DNA of 64,000 nucleotides from positions 4,339,333 to 4,403,332 of the forward strand of contig NC_030986.1 of NCBI RefSeq assembly GCF_000149955.1, written 5' to 3'. The position numbers were made by a program, and so were the translations under genes. Position 1 is the stretch's first letter. Every line of letters begins with the position of its first letter. The notes beneath the pieces were generated by a model, which saw only the letters and a program-made list of their open reading frames with translations, was not told where the DNA came from and did not search any database. Of the stretch, positions 36,101 to 46,198 are shown in pieces. Origin of the DNA: Fusarium oxysporum f. sp. lycopersici 4287 (lineage: Eukaryota > Ascomycota > Sordariomycetes > Hypocreales > Nectriaceae).

Positions 36101-36280
36101 CAGCACCTTGCTTCTCAGGGCGTCACTGCTGAGCAATGGGCTGCCTCCGTGTCGGAGATTATTGGTGGCCGATCGGGCGGCAAGGAGCCTGTACGACAAG
36201 GCCAGGGCACTAAGCCTGAGAACATTGACGAAGGTGTTGAGACTGCGACAAAGTGGCTCAACGAAAAGCTGAAGCTGTAA
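33194..36280 (+). CDS. ALA1: Alanyl-tRNA synthetase, cytosolic and probably mitochondrial
   Basis: Class II synthetase charging tRNA-Ala. Exons: 33194..33278, 33436..36053 and 36104..36280 give 959 residues from the AUG, all joins in frame ([37 protein letters not shown]). Catalytic-domain signatures are [45 protein letters not shown] and the motif-3 segment [13 protein letters not shown]. The editing domain carries [19 protein letters not shown] and [10 protein letters not shown], holding the zinc-binding His/Cys set. A C-terminal C-Ala domain follows, ending [13 protein letters not shown]. In yeast a single ALA1 gene supplies both compartments by using upstream non-AUG starts. The open, presequence-like extension before this AUG suggests the same arrangement; that part is inference. 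Confidence 0.97.
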
Positions 36281-36558
36281 AGTTTGAAGAACAAATAACT
36301 GTGTTTCTACTCTGCTCAATGGGAATTCATGATTGTTCATTCACCTGGGAGTAATGTCGGGGATCTGGTCAGACAAAAGAAAGGATATAGAGCGTTTAAA
36401 TAGGCATGGCCATTTACCATTGCCATAAGAGAGTACGATGAATAAAGAACACCATTGATGGCACATTGGTTTGATGAGAGGGTATATGCTGTATCTTTTC
36501 CCAACCCGGATGTATATCTACATGGCCTTTTGCTTTGGCTTTTGTTACAGGGCTAATT

Positions 36559-38175
36559 TTATACAGTTACAAGAACGCTGGCGTTGCGATAGTTTGATAT
36601 CAAGGGATTCTCTCCGCTTCGGGTTTCGGTATCCTCAACGTATGCCCACTTGCGCATGAAATCACCATGCGACATAACACGAGTCAACTTGCCCGTGATA
36701 GCGCGGTAGATAGCCTCTGTGACGCGAAAATCTGTTGGGAACAGAATATCGAAGTATCCTTGATGAACCTATGTGATGTTAGTTTGCCAATATTCAACGA
36801 CAGTGGGCTTTATAGCTTACCAAGGGGGTTGTGACGGGCACCATCTTTCTGTGGTACCGTGTCTGGACAACAGGTGCATTCATACCCTTGACAGCTTGAG
36901 GTAACCAGTCAAAGTCAGAAGTCACAAGTCGATGACCTGGGAAGTACTTCTCAAGAACGTCGAAGAACTGCATCAGCCGTGTGGGGATAAATTCTGGATC
37001 CGAAAGATTGGCAGCAAAAGGCACCTTGGTGGATAGATATCGTAAAACGGCGTTGCTGGGGTACGGTTTAGGATAGTTTCCCCCTGTAGCAGCGTGTCTG
37101 ACACGAAAGTATCGCGCAGCAAGAGGATCCAACTCATGAGCGTAGAATTCGTAAAAGTCACCGTCACCATCGATCAGCACGTGGCCTTGCAAGGGCTGCT
37201 CGGTAGCAACGTCGTAGCGAATACCATCGTGAGAGAAGTTATCGAAGACCTCCATGGCAAGAAAGAAACAAGGCGACGGCACGTATTGGTCCCAGTCGAA
37301 GATGGAACGGTTGATAATCTCGACCTTATCCGCGTGGCCTCGAGACGCAGCCGTGGAGAGAAGATGTCTGTTTTGCAGCGCAGCGAGTGTGGAGGAAATC
37401 TCGATGATGTTGAACTTTGTACGGGCGTACACTTGAGGATCGACTTCTCGGATGTAGTCCAGGATATTGAGCATGAGTGTTCCACGACCGGCGCCCATTT
37501 CGTAGATCAGAAGATCGTGGTAGGGATATGTGGTGAGACGATAATTCGTGACGAGGTAGCGGGCGATGGCTTCGCCGTAGTACGGGCGAAAGAGCTCGGT
37601 AGGCGTATGCCATAGCTGGCGTGTTGGGTTCTCTCCTTCTCGCTCATCGAGAATATCCTCGAATTCGGTGTAGCGACGACCTAGCTCGGCCTGGAACTCA
37701 ATTTCATCGCGCATTGAGTTGAAGTCGAATGGCTCGCCGGGGCTGAAGATGACGGCTTGTTTGGAGAAGTATCCATATGATGGATTGTAAAGACTGTCTA
37801 GAGCTACGTTATTCTACTATTCCGAGAGGGATACTCGAGTGTCATGCCGTCAATAAAGTCTCTTAGCAGCATCTTGACCTTTCGTGGTCGTTCGGTTCGT
37901 TGCTTGAGCTCGTCAATCGATATGTAGGGGTACTCTGCAAACTCGGCAGATCGATCTTGGGGGAGAATATTCGTGCGCTGCTGCCATCGACTCTCGTTTT
38001 TCTTCATTCCGCGATCACTGGAGGGCCGTCCCGCAACGTAGAAGCGGCTCTGATGACTGACGATAGTGGTTCGAAGGCCATTGCGAAGACCGGCGAGGTT
38101 TCTGACACCTTTACACCCTGGAGGTCGATGGTGGAAGAGTTGGCGGAAGATTTGGGCCACAATTGGGGAGTCCAT
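36559..38175 (-). CDS. NDUFAF7/MidA-type mitochondrial methyltransferase (3 exons, one GC-AG intron)
   Basis: SAM-dependent arginine methyltransferase of the DUF185 family. The animal homologue methylates a complex I subunit during assembly. Exons: 37848..38175, 36821..37797 and 36559..36768, giving 504 residues. The first intron (37798..37847, 50 nt) must use a GC donor (GACG|GCATGA...CTCTAG|AC). This alone rebuilds RDFID-DSLYNPSYGYFSKQ, which is the expected family sequence; reading through hits a stop. The second intron is GTAAGC...CATAG. The SAM-binding region is LIYEMGAGRGTLMLNIL, followed by RTKFNIIEISSTLAALQ and FFLAMEVFDNFSHDGI. The N-terminal 60 residues are Arg-rich with few acidic residues, consistent with mitochondrial import. 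Confidence 0.9.
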
Positions 38176-38991
38176 GTTGGCGAAACTCTTGTTATATTGT
38201 CGACATGTCGGTTCTTGAGGACTCGTTGTTTTGAGGTTTGAGATGGTTTACATTGGATGGTGTGGGTCTCAACTTGTCGGGTGTACCTCGGGCTGAGAGT
38301 GAGAGCAGAGGATATGCTAACTTATACGCGGATGATCATGTGCGAGTTTTCCTTTTTGGATTATGAATAGCTTCATCATCTGAGCTTGATACAATTGCCG
38401 CGTAAAAGTAACTGGTGTCATTGGTATTGAAACGTCGGTTCTCTAGAGCTCTCGTGAGCTTGGACGGACTTAAAGTAAGGTTGACCAAGATGTCTCAGCA
38501 CATCTTCTTTTGTAGAATTATTAGTAGAATAATAATCAAAAGCTTCTCAATATTCGACCCTATAGATTATTGATTTATCTCAGATATTAGAGCACAATCA
38601 TATCATGGATATCCCACTATTAGAGGTCAAGGAGAGGTAAGAAAACTTAGGACCTCTATCTTAGGTAATAAAAAAGACTTGGGATAATTCAGGGCAATTT
38701 AGTATAGATTTAGTAGACCTTATTAGGCATTTTTGGCACCTTAAATTAACATTAGAGGTTTTCTTGCTCCCTGGGAGGTTTATAGCACTGATATACTAAG
38801 CTCCACATGACATCACGCACGCACCAGGGTTCATTAATTCTACGTAGTATGTACTCATAAGCTTTAGCCAAGATCATTCAAGTTTTAACCTCAACCTCAT
38901 CAGAAGCGCCCTCAACAATGCAGGCATTCTAGTTCTCCAGTAAATGCCCAATTGATGATTCCATTGGGTACGCCAGCCAAAAACTCCCAAA
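38176..38991. other. Divergent promoter region with MITE copy C
   Basis: About 800 bp between the NDUFAF7-type gene and the Mcy1-like gene. The middle is AT-rich and contains copy C of the repeat. No ORF of note. Confidence 0.5.
38633..38771 (+). repeat. MITE-like element, copy C
   Basis: About 139 bp. The left end (GTAAGAAAACTTAGG) and right end (AGGTTTTCTTGCTCCC) form an imperfect inverted repeat matching the family ends. The internal sequence (ACCTCTATCTTAGGTAATAA, TTTTTGGCACCTTA) aligns with the reverse complement of copy B. It lies about 220 bp upstream of the Mcy1-like start codon. Confidence 0.75.
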
Positions 38992-40329
38992 ATGGCGCTC
39001 AGCGACCATCCAAAAGCCTACGGCACCGCTGCCGTTGTCTTCGCCTTCACAACTGGCATCCTCGTCACTTTAGGATTCAAGGACTTTTACCCAGATCTTG
39101 AACGTCGGTTCCAGCGCAAGAGGCGTGCAAACACGGGTGGTGGCCGAAGATCGAGTCTTTTCTGGGGAGACCCTGTTGAGCTTCAGGATCATGAGTCTCA
39201 ACCTTCAACATCAACGTCTTACGATGTTGTGAGGAACAGCTTGGTAGATGGTATAGAAGCTACCATCGGTAACACACCTCTTATAAAGATTCAATCCTTA
39301 TCAGAAGCCACAGGTCGGATCATCATGGCCAAAGCAGAGTTCCTCAATGGCGCTGGAAATTCACCCAAGGATCGTGTTGCGCTTAACATGATTCGAGAAG
39401 CAGAATCCAAGGGTCTACTAACACCACATAAGGGTGATACGATCTATGAAGGCACAGTAGGAAGCACGGGTATCTCACTGGCAACTCTTGCCCGAGCGAT
39501 GGGCTACCGCGCTCATATCTGTATGCCTAGCGATATGGCTCTCGAAAAGTCCGATCTACTCCTCCATCTTGGCGCAACCGTTGAGCGAGTCACTCCCGCA
39601 CCTATCACAAGTCCCGATCACTTTGTCAATCTGGCTCGAAGGCGTGCGGAAGAACACGCCAGCAAGGCCAAGGATGGCAGTAAGGGTTTCTTCGCAAATC
39701 AGTTTGAGTCCGAAGCCAACTGGAAAGCACATTTTAATGCAACGGGTCCCGAAATTTGGCGGCAGACGAATGGCCAGCTGGACGCTTTCGTCGCAGGAGC
39801 TGGTACAGGGGGAACAGTCTCTGGCGTGGCAAAGTATCTGAAGGAGGAGCAGAAGGCAACTGCTATCAAAGTCGTTCTCGCCGACCCTCAGGGCAGTGGT
39901 CTCTACAACAAAGTCCGCCACGGCGTTATGTACTCTTCGACAGAACGTGAGGGTACAAGACGCAGGCAGCAGGTTGATACTATGGTCGAAGGCATCGGAA
40001 TCACACGTCTGACTGAGAACTTCGAAGCGGGGCGCGAACTTATCGACGATGCTGTGCGAGTAACAGATGCGCAAGCCTGTCGCATGGCGCGCTGGCTAGT
40101 TGAGCACGACGGTATCTTCATCGGCAGCAGTAGCTCTGTCAACTGTGTCGCCGCGGTTGAGGCAGCTATGAGACTTCCTAAGGGGAGTCGTGTTGTTACT
40201 ATCCTGTGCGACTCTGGAACTAGACATCTAAGCAAGTTCTGGAAGCATATCAAAGAGATGGGACTGGAAAGCGAGGAGGAGGCAACGAATTTGTTTACTG
40301 AGCTAGGGATACCCGGTCATGATGAATGA
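38992..40329 (+). CDS. Mcy1-like cysteine synthase homologue (PLP fold type II)
   Basis: Single exon, 445 residues. The N-terminus has a membrane-anchor-like segment (GTAAVVFAFTTGILVTLGF) followed by a basic stretch (RRFQRKRRANTGGGRR), as in yeast Mcy1/Ygr012w, which is anchored in the mitochondrial outer membrane. The PLP-dependent domain follows: IGNTPLIKIQSLSEATGR, the Schiff-base Lys in GNSPKDRVALNMI, TVGSTGISLA (substrate loop), the phosphate-binding GAGTGGTVSGVAKYL, and the C-terminal ILCDSGTRHLSKFW. The usual cysteine-synthase loop TSGNTG is altered to VGSTG, and the yeast protein is not an established cysteine synthase, so substrate is uncertain. It is separate from the main CysK/Cys17-type enzymes. 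Confidence 0.9.
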   Translation: MALSDHPKAYGTAAVVFAFTTGILVTLGFKDFYPDLERRFQRKRRANTGGGRRSSLFWGDPVELQDHESQPSTSTSYDVVRNSLVDGIEATIGNTPLIKIQSLSEATGRIIMAKAEFLNGAGNSPKDRVALNMIREAESKGLLTPHKGDTIYEGTVGSTGISLATLARAMGYRAHICMPSDMALEKSDLLLHLGATVERVTPAPITSPDHFVNLARRRAEEHASKAKDGSKGFFANQFESEANWKAHFNATGPEIWRQTNGQLDAFVAGAGTGGTVSGVAKYLKEEQKATAIKVVLADPQGSGLYNKVRHGVMYSSTEREGTRRRQQVDTMVEGIGITRLTENFEAGRELIDDAVRVTDAQACRMARWLVEHDGIFIGSSSSVNCVAAVEAAMRLPKGSRVVTILCDSGTRHLSKFWKHIKEMGLESEEEATNLFTELGIPGHDE

Positions 40330-40767
40330 GATGCGAACGAACCGAAAAAATGAGTGGGTTTCATGAAACGAAGCACATGTGTATAATAGTTAATATCCTC
40401 AATCGACTCTCGACTTCCCTGTTCCGAAGACTGCTAATGAATGGAAAGCAAAGAACTGTGTATTCCTCAGGGAGCAAGAAAAGTTAAGACTTTAGAAGAG
40501 GATGCCAAAATAAACTCAGTAAAGAGTCCCCTAAACTTAGGCTAAATTACCTAAACATTTTTATCGCTTAGAGTCAAGATAGTTAAATGTTCCTGACAAG
40601 AGCATGACCGTTTCAGCCACCTCCACGATCTGGGTAAACTCCGGTACAGGAAATAGCCAGGGGCTCACGTGCCATTCATCAGGCATAGGCTGGTGTATGT
40701 AAGTTTGCGACAGACCACGCCTCAATTTATCGACTCTTTCCAACCCTTCGCCTCCAAACCCGCAAAA
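40330..40767. other. Intergenic region with MITE copy D
   Basis: About 440 bp between two same-strand genes. Most of its second half is a MITE-like element lying directly in the presumed TFIIS promoter. Confidence 0.5.
40470..40598 (-). repeat. MITE-like element, copy D
   Basis: Left end GGGAGCAAGAAAAGTT matches the family terminus. The right end is decayed (AGTTAAATGTTCCTGAC). The 76-bp core from 40495 aligns without gaps to copy E. Reverse orientation. It ends about 170 bp before the TFIIS start codon. Confidence 0.72.
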
Positions 40768-41953
40768 ATGCCCATGGACGAACGCGAGCTTGGGCAGCGC
40801 ATCAAGGCGCTTACAAAGTGCGTTGCTGCGAATGAGCCCCCGGAGAACGCTATCAAGTTGCTCGAGACATTGAAGAAGGATGCTTCTCCCACTGAAGAGA
40901 TGCTAAGGGTACGTACGCGGATCAGGAAGCGATAGAGAGAGCGCTTTTCTGCGCGCGTTTTGAATATATACACGTCTTGGTTGGTTTGCGCAAATGCATG
41001 ATCGCATTTCTCGCCTTTCTTTCATCAAAATTGCGACCTCGGCGGATCTATCGGATATTGCACTCTTGATTCCACAGGGACTGTGCTAATACTGAGATCT
41101 TCGTCATAGGCTACAAGAGCCGGTGTTTTTGTCGGCAAACTTCGCTCAAATTCCAACAAGGACATCGCCCGTGCCGCCGCCGAACTCGTTAACAAGTGGA
41201 AGAAGTTGGTCGAACAAGAAAAGCACTCGAAACTACGTGCAAAGGTCGGCTCAGGATCTCCAGCCCCAGCTCCATCATCAGCGCCCGCGTCATCTCCTGC
41301 TGCTCCTCCTCCTCCATCATCAGCCGGTGCCTCTGGGGCCAAGTACAAGGGCGACATCGAGAAGCGAAAATATGAGACCGACAACGTGAACGTCAAGCGC
41401 ACCGATTCCAGTGTTCGAAACTCATGCATTGGGCTTATCTACAATGGTCTGGCCTATCGATCAACGGCAACCGAGAACGACGTCATTACTAGAGCCGTCG
41501 CTGTTGAGCATGCCGCCTATACCAAATTCAAAGGGGAAACGCCTGATTACAAGAAGAAGATCCGATCACTATTCACCAATCTCAAGAACAAGTCCAATCG
41601 GGAACTTGGGCGCAGCGTCTTGTCCGGTGAGATCACTGCCGAGAAGTTTGTTATCATGACCGACGACGAGCTCAAGAGCGAGGAGCAGCGCAAGAAGGAG
41701 CTTGAACTAGAAAAGGAGAACATGAAGAAGGCTCAAGTACCGATGGCCGAGAAGAGTATCAGCGAGAGTCTGGAGTGTGGTCGCTGTAAGAAGAAGCAGG
41801 TCAGCTACACGCAGGCGCAGACCCGAGCTGCTGATGAACCTATGACAACTTTCTGCGAATGCATGGCGTGTGGGCACCGATGGAAGGTAAGTCTTGTCAC
41901 TTTCAACTAAAGTTCGGCGACATAACTAACGCGGGATACCTCAGTTCTCTTAA
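40768..41953 (+). CDS. DST1: Transcription elongation factor TFIIS (3 exons, 9-nt last exon)
   Basis: Rescues backtracked RNA polymerase II by stimulating transcript cleavage. Exons: 40768..40908, 41110..41886 and 41945..41953; 308 residues. The N-terminal LW domain (residues 1-80, LETLKKDASPTEEMLR-ATRAGVFVGKLR) is joined in phase 0 across a 201-nt intron. A Ser/Pro/Ala-rich linker follows, then the Pol II-binding central domain (SSVRNSCIGLIYNGLAYRST, IRSLFTNLKNKSNRELGR). The C-terminal zinc ribbon is CGRCKKKQVSYTQAQTRAAD, with the catalytic Asp-Glu in RAADEPMTTF, then CECMACGHRWK. The family ends in WKFS; here Phe-Ser-stop comes from a separate exon (TTC TCT TAA) after a GTAAGT...CTAAC...CTCAG intron. 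An in-frame upstream ATG at 40669 is judged too early, since the second Met matches the family. Confidence 0.94.
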
Positions 41954-42466
41954 TAATATATAATGAGTCTGGAGGATCAGGGATGGAACAATGCTAAACT
42001 AGACTAACACTTAGGTAACTTCTGCCTATCAGATTCATAAAGATCCTTCAAGTTCTACAAGTTGCTAGCCTAATTAAGTTCACCTTTATATACCCCATTA
42101 ATAAAATTAATTGTAATCGATCGTAATCTTATCATAAGGCTTATGTAAGTATACAAACCTTCAGTTCTAGATAAGTGAGTTGCGTCCAAGTTGAGGACGT
42201 GTTAGTCAATGCTTGGGTTATAATTCGAGATCCTAGTTAGAACTTTCAGGATCGTGAGATCATAGTGTAATCTTGTCTATCATGGACTAGTCTTATGATC
42301 ATATACTAAGATTATACAGCTCTACTAACATATATGCCCCGGGGGCTTATCGAGATGGTTACAACTTGAAATTTAAAGGACAAATGTAAACTCAGCGTCT
42401 CCTACTGTGACCAGGTTTGATGATAACTCCATTTGATCCAGTCTTTCTATCAAATAGATTCTGTCC
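41954..42466. other. AT-rich intergenic region between convergent genes
   Basis: About 510 bp, markedly AT-rich with many TA steps and almost no open frame, unlike the flanking coding DNA. It may be a decayed repeat. Confidence 0.5.
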
Positions 42467-44957
42467 TCATTTTGTACTGTGGTCGCTGTCATAGTTCACC
42501 ATAGCAATGTGACCATATTCCTCATCATCTGTGAGATTGGACTCGGGCGTCCAGGGTCGTTGTTGTTGCTGATGAGTATCGTGTGAAGATTCAAAACGTC
42601 GAGGAAGAGGAGGGTTCACTTCCTTATCGGCTCCAACTGGCCTGCGGGGAATGGCAGGCCTATCTTCCTGTTGAGCTTCAGTAGGGCGTCGGGGCAATGG
42701 TGGTCCCGCTGCATCATCCGGTCCTGATGATGGCTGTGCTTGGCTCGCTACAGGCCGTCGGGGCAGCTTTGGTGCTTCTTCTTTCCTGTCCTGAGGAGTC
42801 GGTCGTTGAGGAAGCGGCGGGTTCTCATTGCTGGACTGTTGTGGTGACTTTCCCTGGTCTGGAGGCTGTGATGGCGAAACAAGAGCCGGAGGGGAGATGT
42901 TTAGTCCATGAAGGTCCTTTTCGATTTGCTCTTGGTTCGGCGACTGAGGACTCTCCTTTCCCTCAACTGTAGTCCCTTCGAAATCGATCAACTCGCCCTC
43001 GGCATGACGGTCCTTCATCAAAATCTCATCATCCTTTTCGATCTCCGCTGTTGTCTTGATTCCAACAAATCCACACTTGTTGAGAATCTCGCCGATGAGG
43101 TCGGGATATCGGAGGTGCCCACTGACGGAATCGCTCAAATCGAGGTTCTGAATACCTTCAACCTCTTGGATATTCTGTAAGCCTGAGACTCCCATGGAGA
43201 GACTATGAGCCCGGTAGACAAATCCAAGAATCATATCATTCTCTGAATAGACATTGAAGATCTTTCCAGAGACAACAGTACGAAGGGTACGCCAGTGAGG
43301 AGGGGCTGAAGGAGCAGGAGCGCCGATGATGACGACTGAATCAATGAGGCCAAAAGCGTGCCGCTCAGCAAGTGACTGCAAGCAGGCATGAATCGCTGTA
43401 GCGCCAAGGGAATATCCGATTAGAATGACAGGCCGCTCGCCTTGGACTTTGTTGATCAGAGCGTCAGCAAGTAGCTGGCCTGCTTTCCGAGATCGGTTGT
43501 GTGCATGACCAAAAGGATTATCAATGTTGGATGCAGCAGCAAGTACCTGGATAGGCCAAAGAGCCGCAAGCAGGGTGGCAAAGGCAGTGCGCTTGATGAT
43601 CTCGACCTTGAGCTTCTTCCAGGCAAAAGATTCGACCATGCTTCGTAGAGCATGTCCCAAGGCAATGAGAGACTTCATCTCATAACGCAGAGCGAAGACC
43701 TCAGTGTCGTCACCAAGGATACGCCACGGCTTTGTCACATCATCCTCATCGCGAAGCCAGCCGTTGATTCCGATTGTAACACGCAGTCGCCGTTCCTGTG
43801 CTTGTGCTTGATCCTGTTCTGCATTAAAGTCCTCTCCCCATTCGCCCCTGAGAGGGATGAAGCGGAAGTCCTCAACTTCTTTCGCGTACTTATCCATCAT
43901 TTCACCCTGCAATGTTAGTCGGGAATGAACAGGATTTTGAAGAGTAACTTACAGTCATCTTTCCTCCATATGCACCAAATAAAGCGCCTACAAGAGCACC
44001 ATTCATCCAGAAGATACCAAGAAAGCTCGCAACACCTCCCAAGCCCACGCCACCGAGGATACCACCGACAGCTCCAGCGACAAGAGGTGCTGCCAGACCA
44101 CCAGTGACGCCGATCACAGCTGCACCGGCAACAGAAGCAAGCCCGACTTTCCAGAAACGACTGAACTTATTCTCTTCTCGGCGCTTGGAAGCTTCGGCCT
44201 CGGCAGACATGACCTCCTGCTGCTTATCTTGGTCCTTGGAGGATTCAAGAAGAGTCTTGGCGATTTCCATTTCTTCCTTGATGAGGAAAGTCTGGGGAAT
44301 CTCCAGAGAGGAAGCAAGATAGAGCGCAAGTGCTCGGGTATGGGCGGAATACTTGCCTGTGGAAAGCAGAAGGAGTAGTATACATGATATAGCCTCTCTT
44401 CTGTCGGCAGCAGGGATCGTCGTCAGTCTTGTGGGGATAGGATGATACAAAGCCTGTAGAGAGGCAATATCCTCAGACTTGTCTATCTTATTCTCCCCAA
44501 AACTGATGAGATTCTCGCCTTCTTCGGGTGTATCGAGCTTCCTCTTCTCAGCCTCCTGTTGATGTTTGCGCCTTTCCTCCTGAATCTTGTGATCATCCTT
44601 GACACGAACAATCTCCTCCAACTTGGGCATGAATTCCTTTTTCCACTCCTTCAAATGCTTTATAGCAGCTTTTTGAATACGTAGTGCCTGCGCCGATGGC
44701 TTGTTCGGCTGCTGCTGCTGAGCATTTCGATCAGAGTCATCATTCCTGGGTGTGAACGACCGGTTCTCGTCTCTTGGTGTAGAAGGCCCACTCTCATTTC
44801 GAGGGGTTGATAGGACAGGGCCAAGCTCATCGTCGGAAGCTTGAAGTTGATCACTCATGTAAGTAGTGATCTCATCAACGAGCTTGAGGAGGGCTTGGCG
44901 ACGCGCGGGGTTGAGAGTGATGACGATCTGACGAGGATCCGAACATGTTGGCGCCAT
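42467..44957 (-). CDS. DUF726 alpha/beta-hydrolase, Mil1/TMCO4 type
   Basis: Exons: 43953..44957 and 42467..43906, joined in phase 0 by GTAAGT...CTAAC...TTGCAG to read GGKMT-GEMMDKY; 814 residues. The N-terminal part is a charged cytosolic region (KHLKEWKKEFMPKLEEIVRV). A very hydrophobic Gly/Ala-rich segment follows (VGLASVAGAAVIGVTGGLAA, VAGAVGGILGGVGLGGVASF), typical of DUF726 proteins and probably membrane-inserted. The hydrolase domain contains RVTIGINGWLRDEDD and a nucleophile elbow GYSLGAT within PVILIGYSLGATAIHACLQ, with later VVIIGAPAP and NVYSENDMILGFVYR. The C-terminal 200 residues are a Pro-rich tail with repeated PPLPRRP and related motifs, candidate SH3 ligands. The yeast homologue Mil1 binds clathrin adaptor complexes; lipase activity is inferred from the fold. 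Confidence 0.9.
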
Positions 44958-46198
44958 TTTGATGATACTGACCCCGACGAAACTCCAGATGGGGTTGTTG
45001 CTGAGGAAGCTGGTTATGAGCTGGGGGCAGTTGGTTATATAGTACGCGTTGGCTGCGGTGTCGATAAATCATGGCCTGAGCACGGCCGGTGTATATGCAG
45101 GATCAAAGATTAAACGCTCAGTTTCAGGCTGAAATTCCTACTTGCTAGGCAGGCAGTGTTGTTGGTTGTGCAATACTGAAACATGCAGTCGTAGGCTCTA
45201 GGCTCAGAACTGAACCCCCGAAGCCTGGTGTGAGGTGCAGACGGGTTGTAATTGGTGTGATGTAATCACTGAAGGAGTCGTAATATGCTGAGACCTTCGT
45301 CACGTGCGTATGACCAAGAAGATACAGACCTTCTATCCTCAGTTTAATAGAAAGAAATGGAGGATGTTGGTTTGATATATCACTCTGACCCGAAAATGAA
45401 TGTGTTTTTAGTAAGTATCGTCTTGGGAGTCCTAGCGCTGGTAATGGGACCTGTAGATCTAACGTCATACATACTACTATTTGGGTAGCATATCTTGGTT
45501 ATGAGATCAGTTGCATATCTCAGGGATTGAACTTAGAAGTCAGACAGAACGGGTTACTAGAACAAGGTGCTACACTGAGGATTGTGAAAAGCCAAACATT
45601 CCACTTGCGTCAACAAGTACATCCTTCCCCTTTTCGACATCGAAGGTCGAAGATATTGAGCTTTCGGACAACTAGCTCGGAAGAAGTTTGGAAATCGGGA
45701 CTGCATCTACAATAAGGTTGAATAGAAGTGACAAATGAGTGTGATCATGATGTGAACAATGTTCCAACACTTTAAACCTTACCGTTATGTTCGGTATGTT
45801 ATATGCGTATATATAAGAATTCCTGTAGTCTTTCGAAGGATATAGGGTAGGCAAAATGGAAATATGACCAGCGCAAACATCCCTTGAGAGGCCTGGGGCT
45901 TTCGAAGAGGATGCCAAAATAAACTCGGTAAAGAGTCTCCTAAGCTTAGGCTAGATTACCTAAGTACTTTCGTCACTTTGTTTCAAGGGCATAAGGTTTC
46001 TTGCCTCCCCCAAACAACCAGCATTGATAAGACCAATCTAGGCTCCGATAAGCCAGCCCCGCTAAAAAAATTCCCAATCGCGACCCTCGACCGTCCAAGT
46101 TTCAAACCTCCAATTCTTTATCCCGTTCCCTCTTTGACAGACACCAGGTCAACACCCATATAATTGGTCGCAAGAGAAGCTCAATACGGAATCGGACG
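44958..46198. other. Divergent promoter region with MITE copy E
   Basis: About 1.2 kb between the DUF726 gene and the Tma23-like gene, containing copy E near its right end. No gene recognised. Confidence 0.5.
45886..46008 (-). repeat. MITE-like element, copy E
   Basis: The right end (AAGGTTTCTTGCCTCCC) matches the family terminus; the left end is decayed. The core is nearly identical to copy D apart from transitions. It ends about 190 bp before the Tma23-like start codon. Reverse orientation. Confidence 0.72.

Noticed and set aside
40669..40767. Upstream in-frame ATG of TFIIS
   Set aside because: It would add 33 residues unlike the family N-terminus. The ATG at 40768 matches the usual start.
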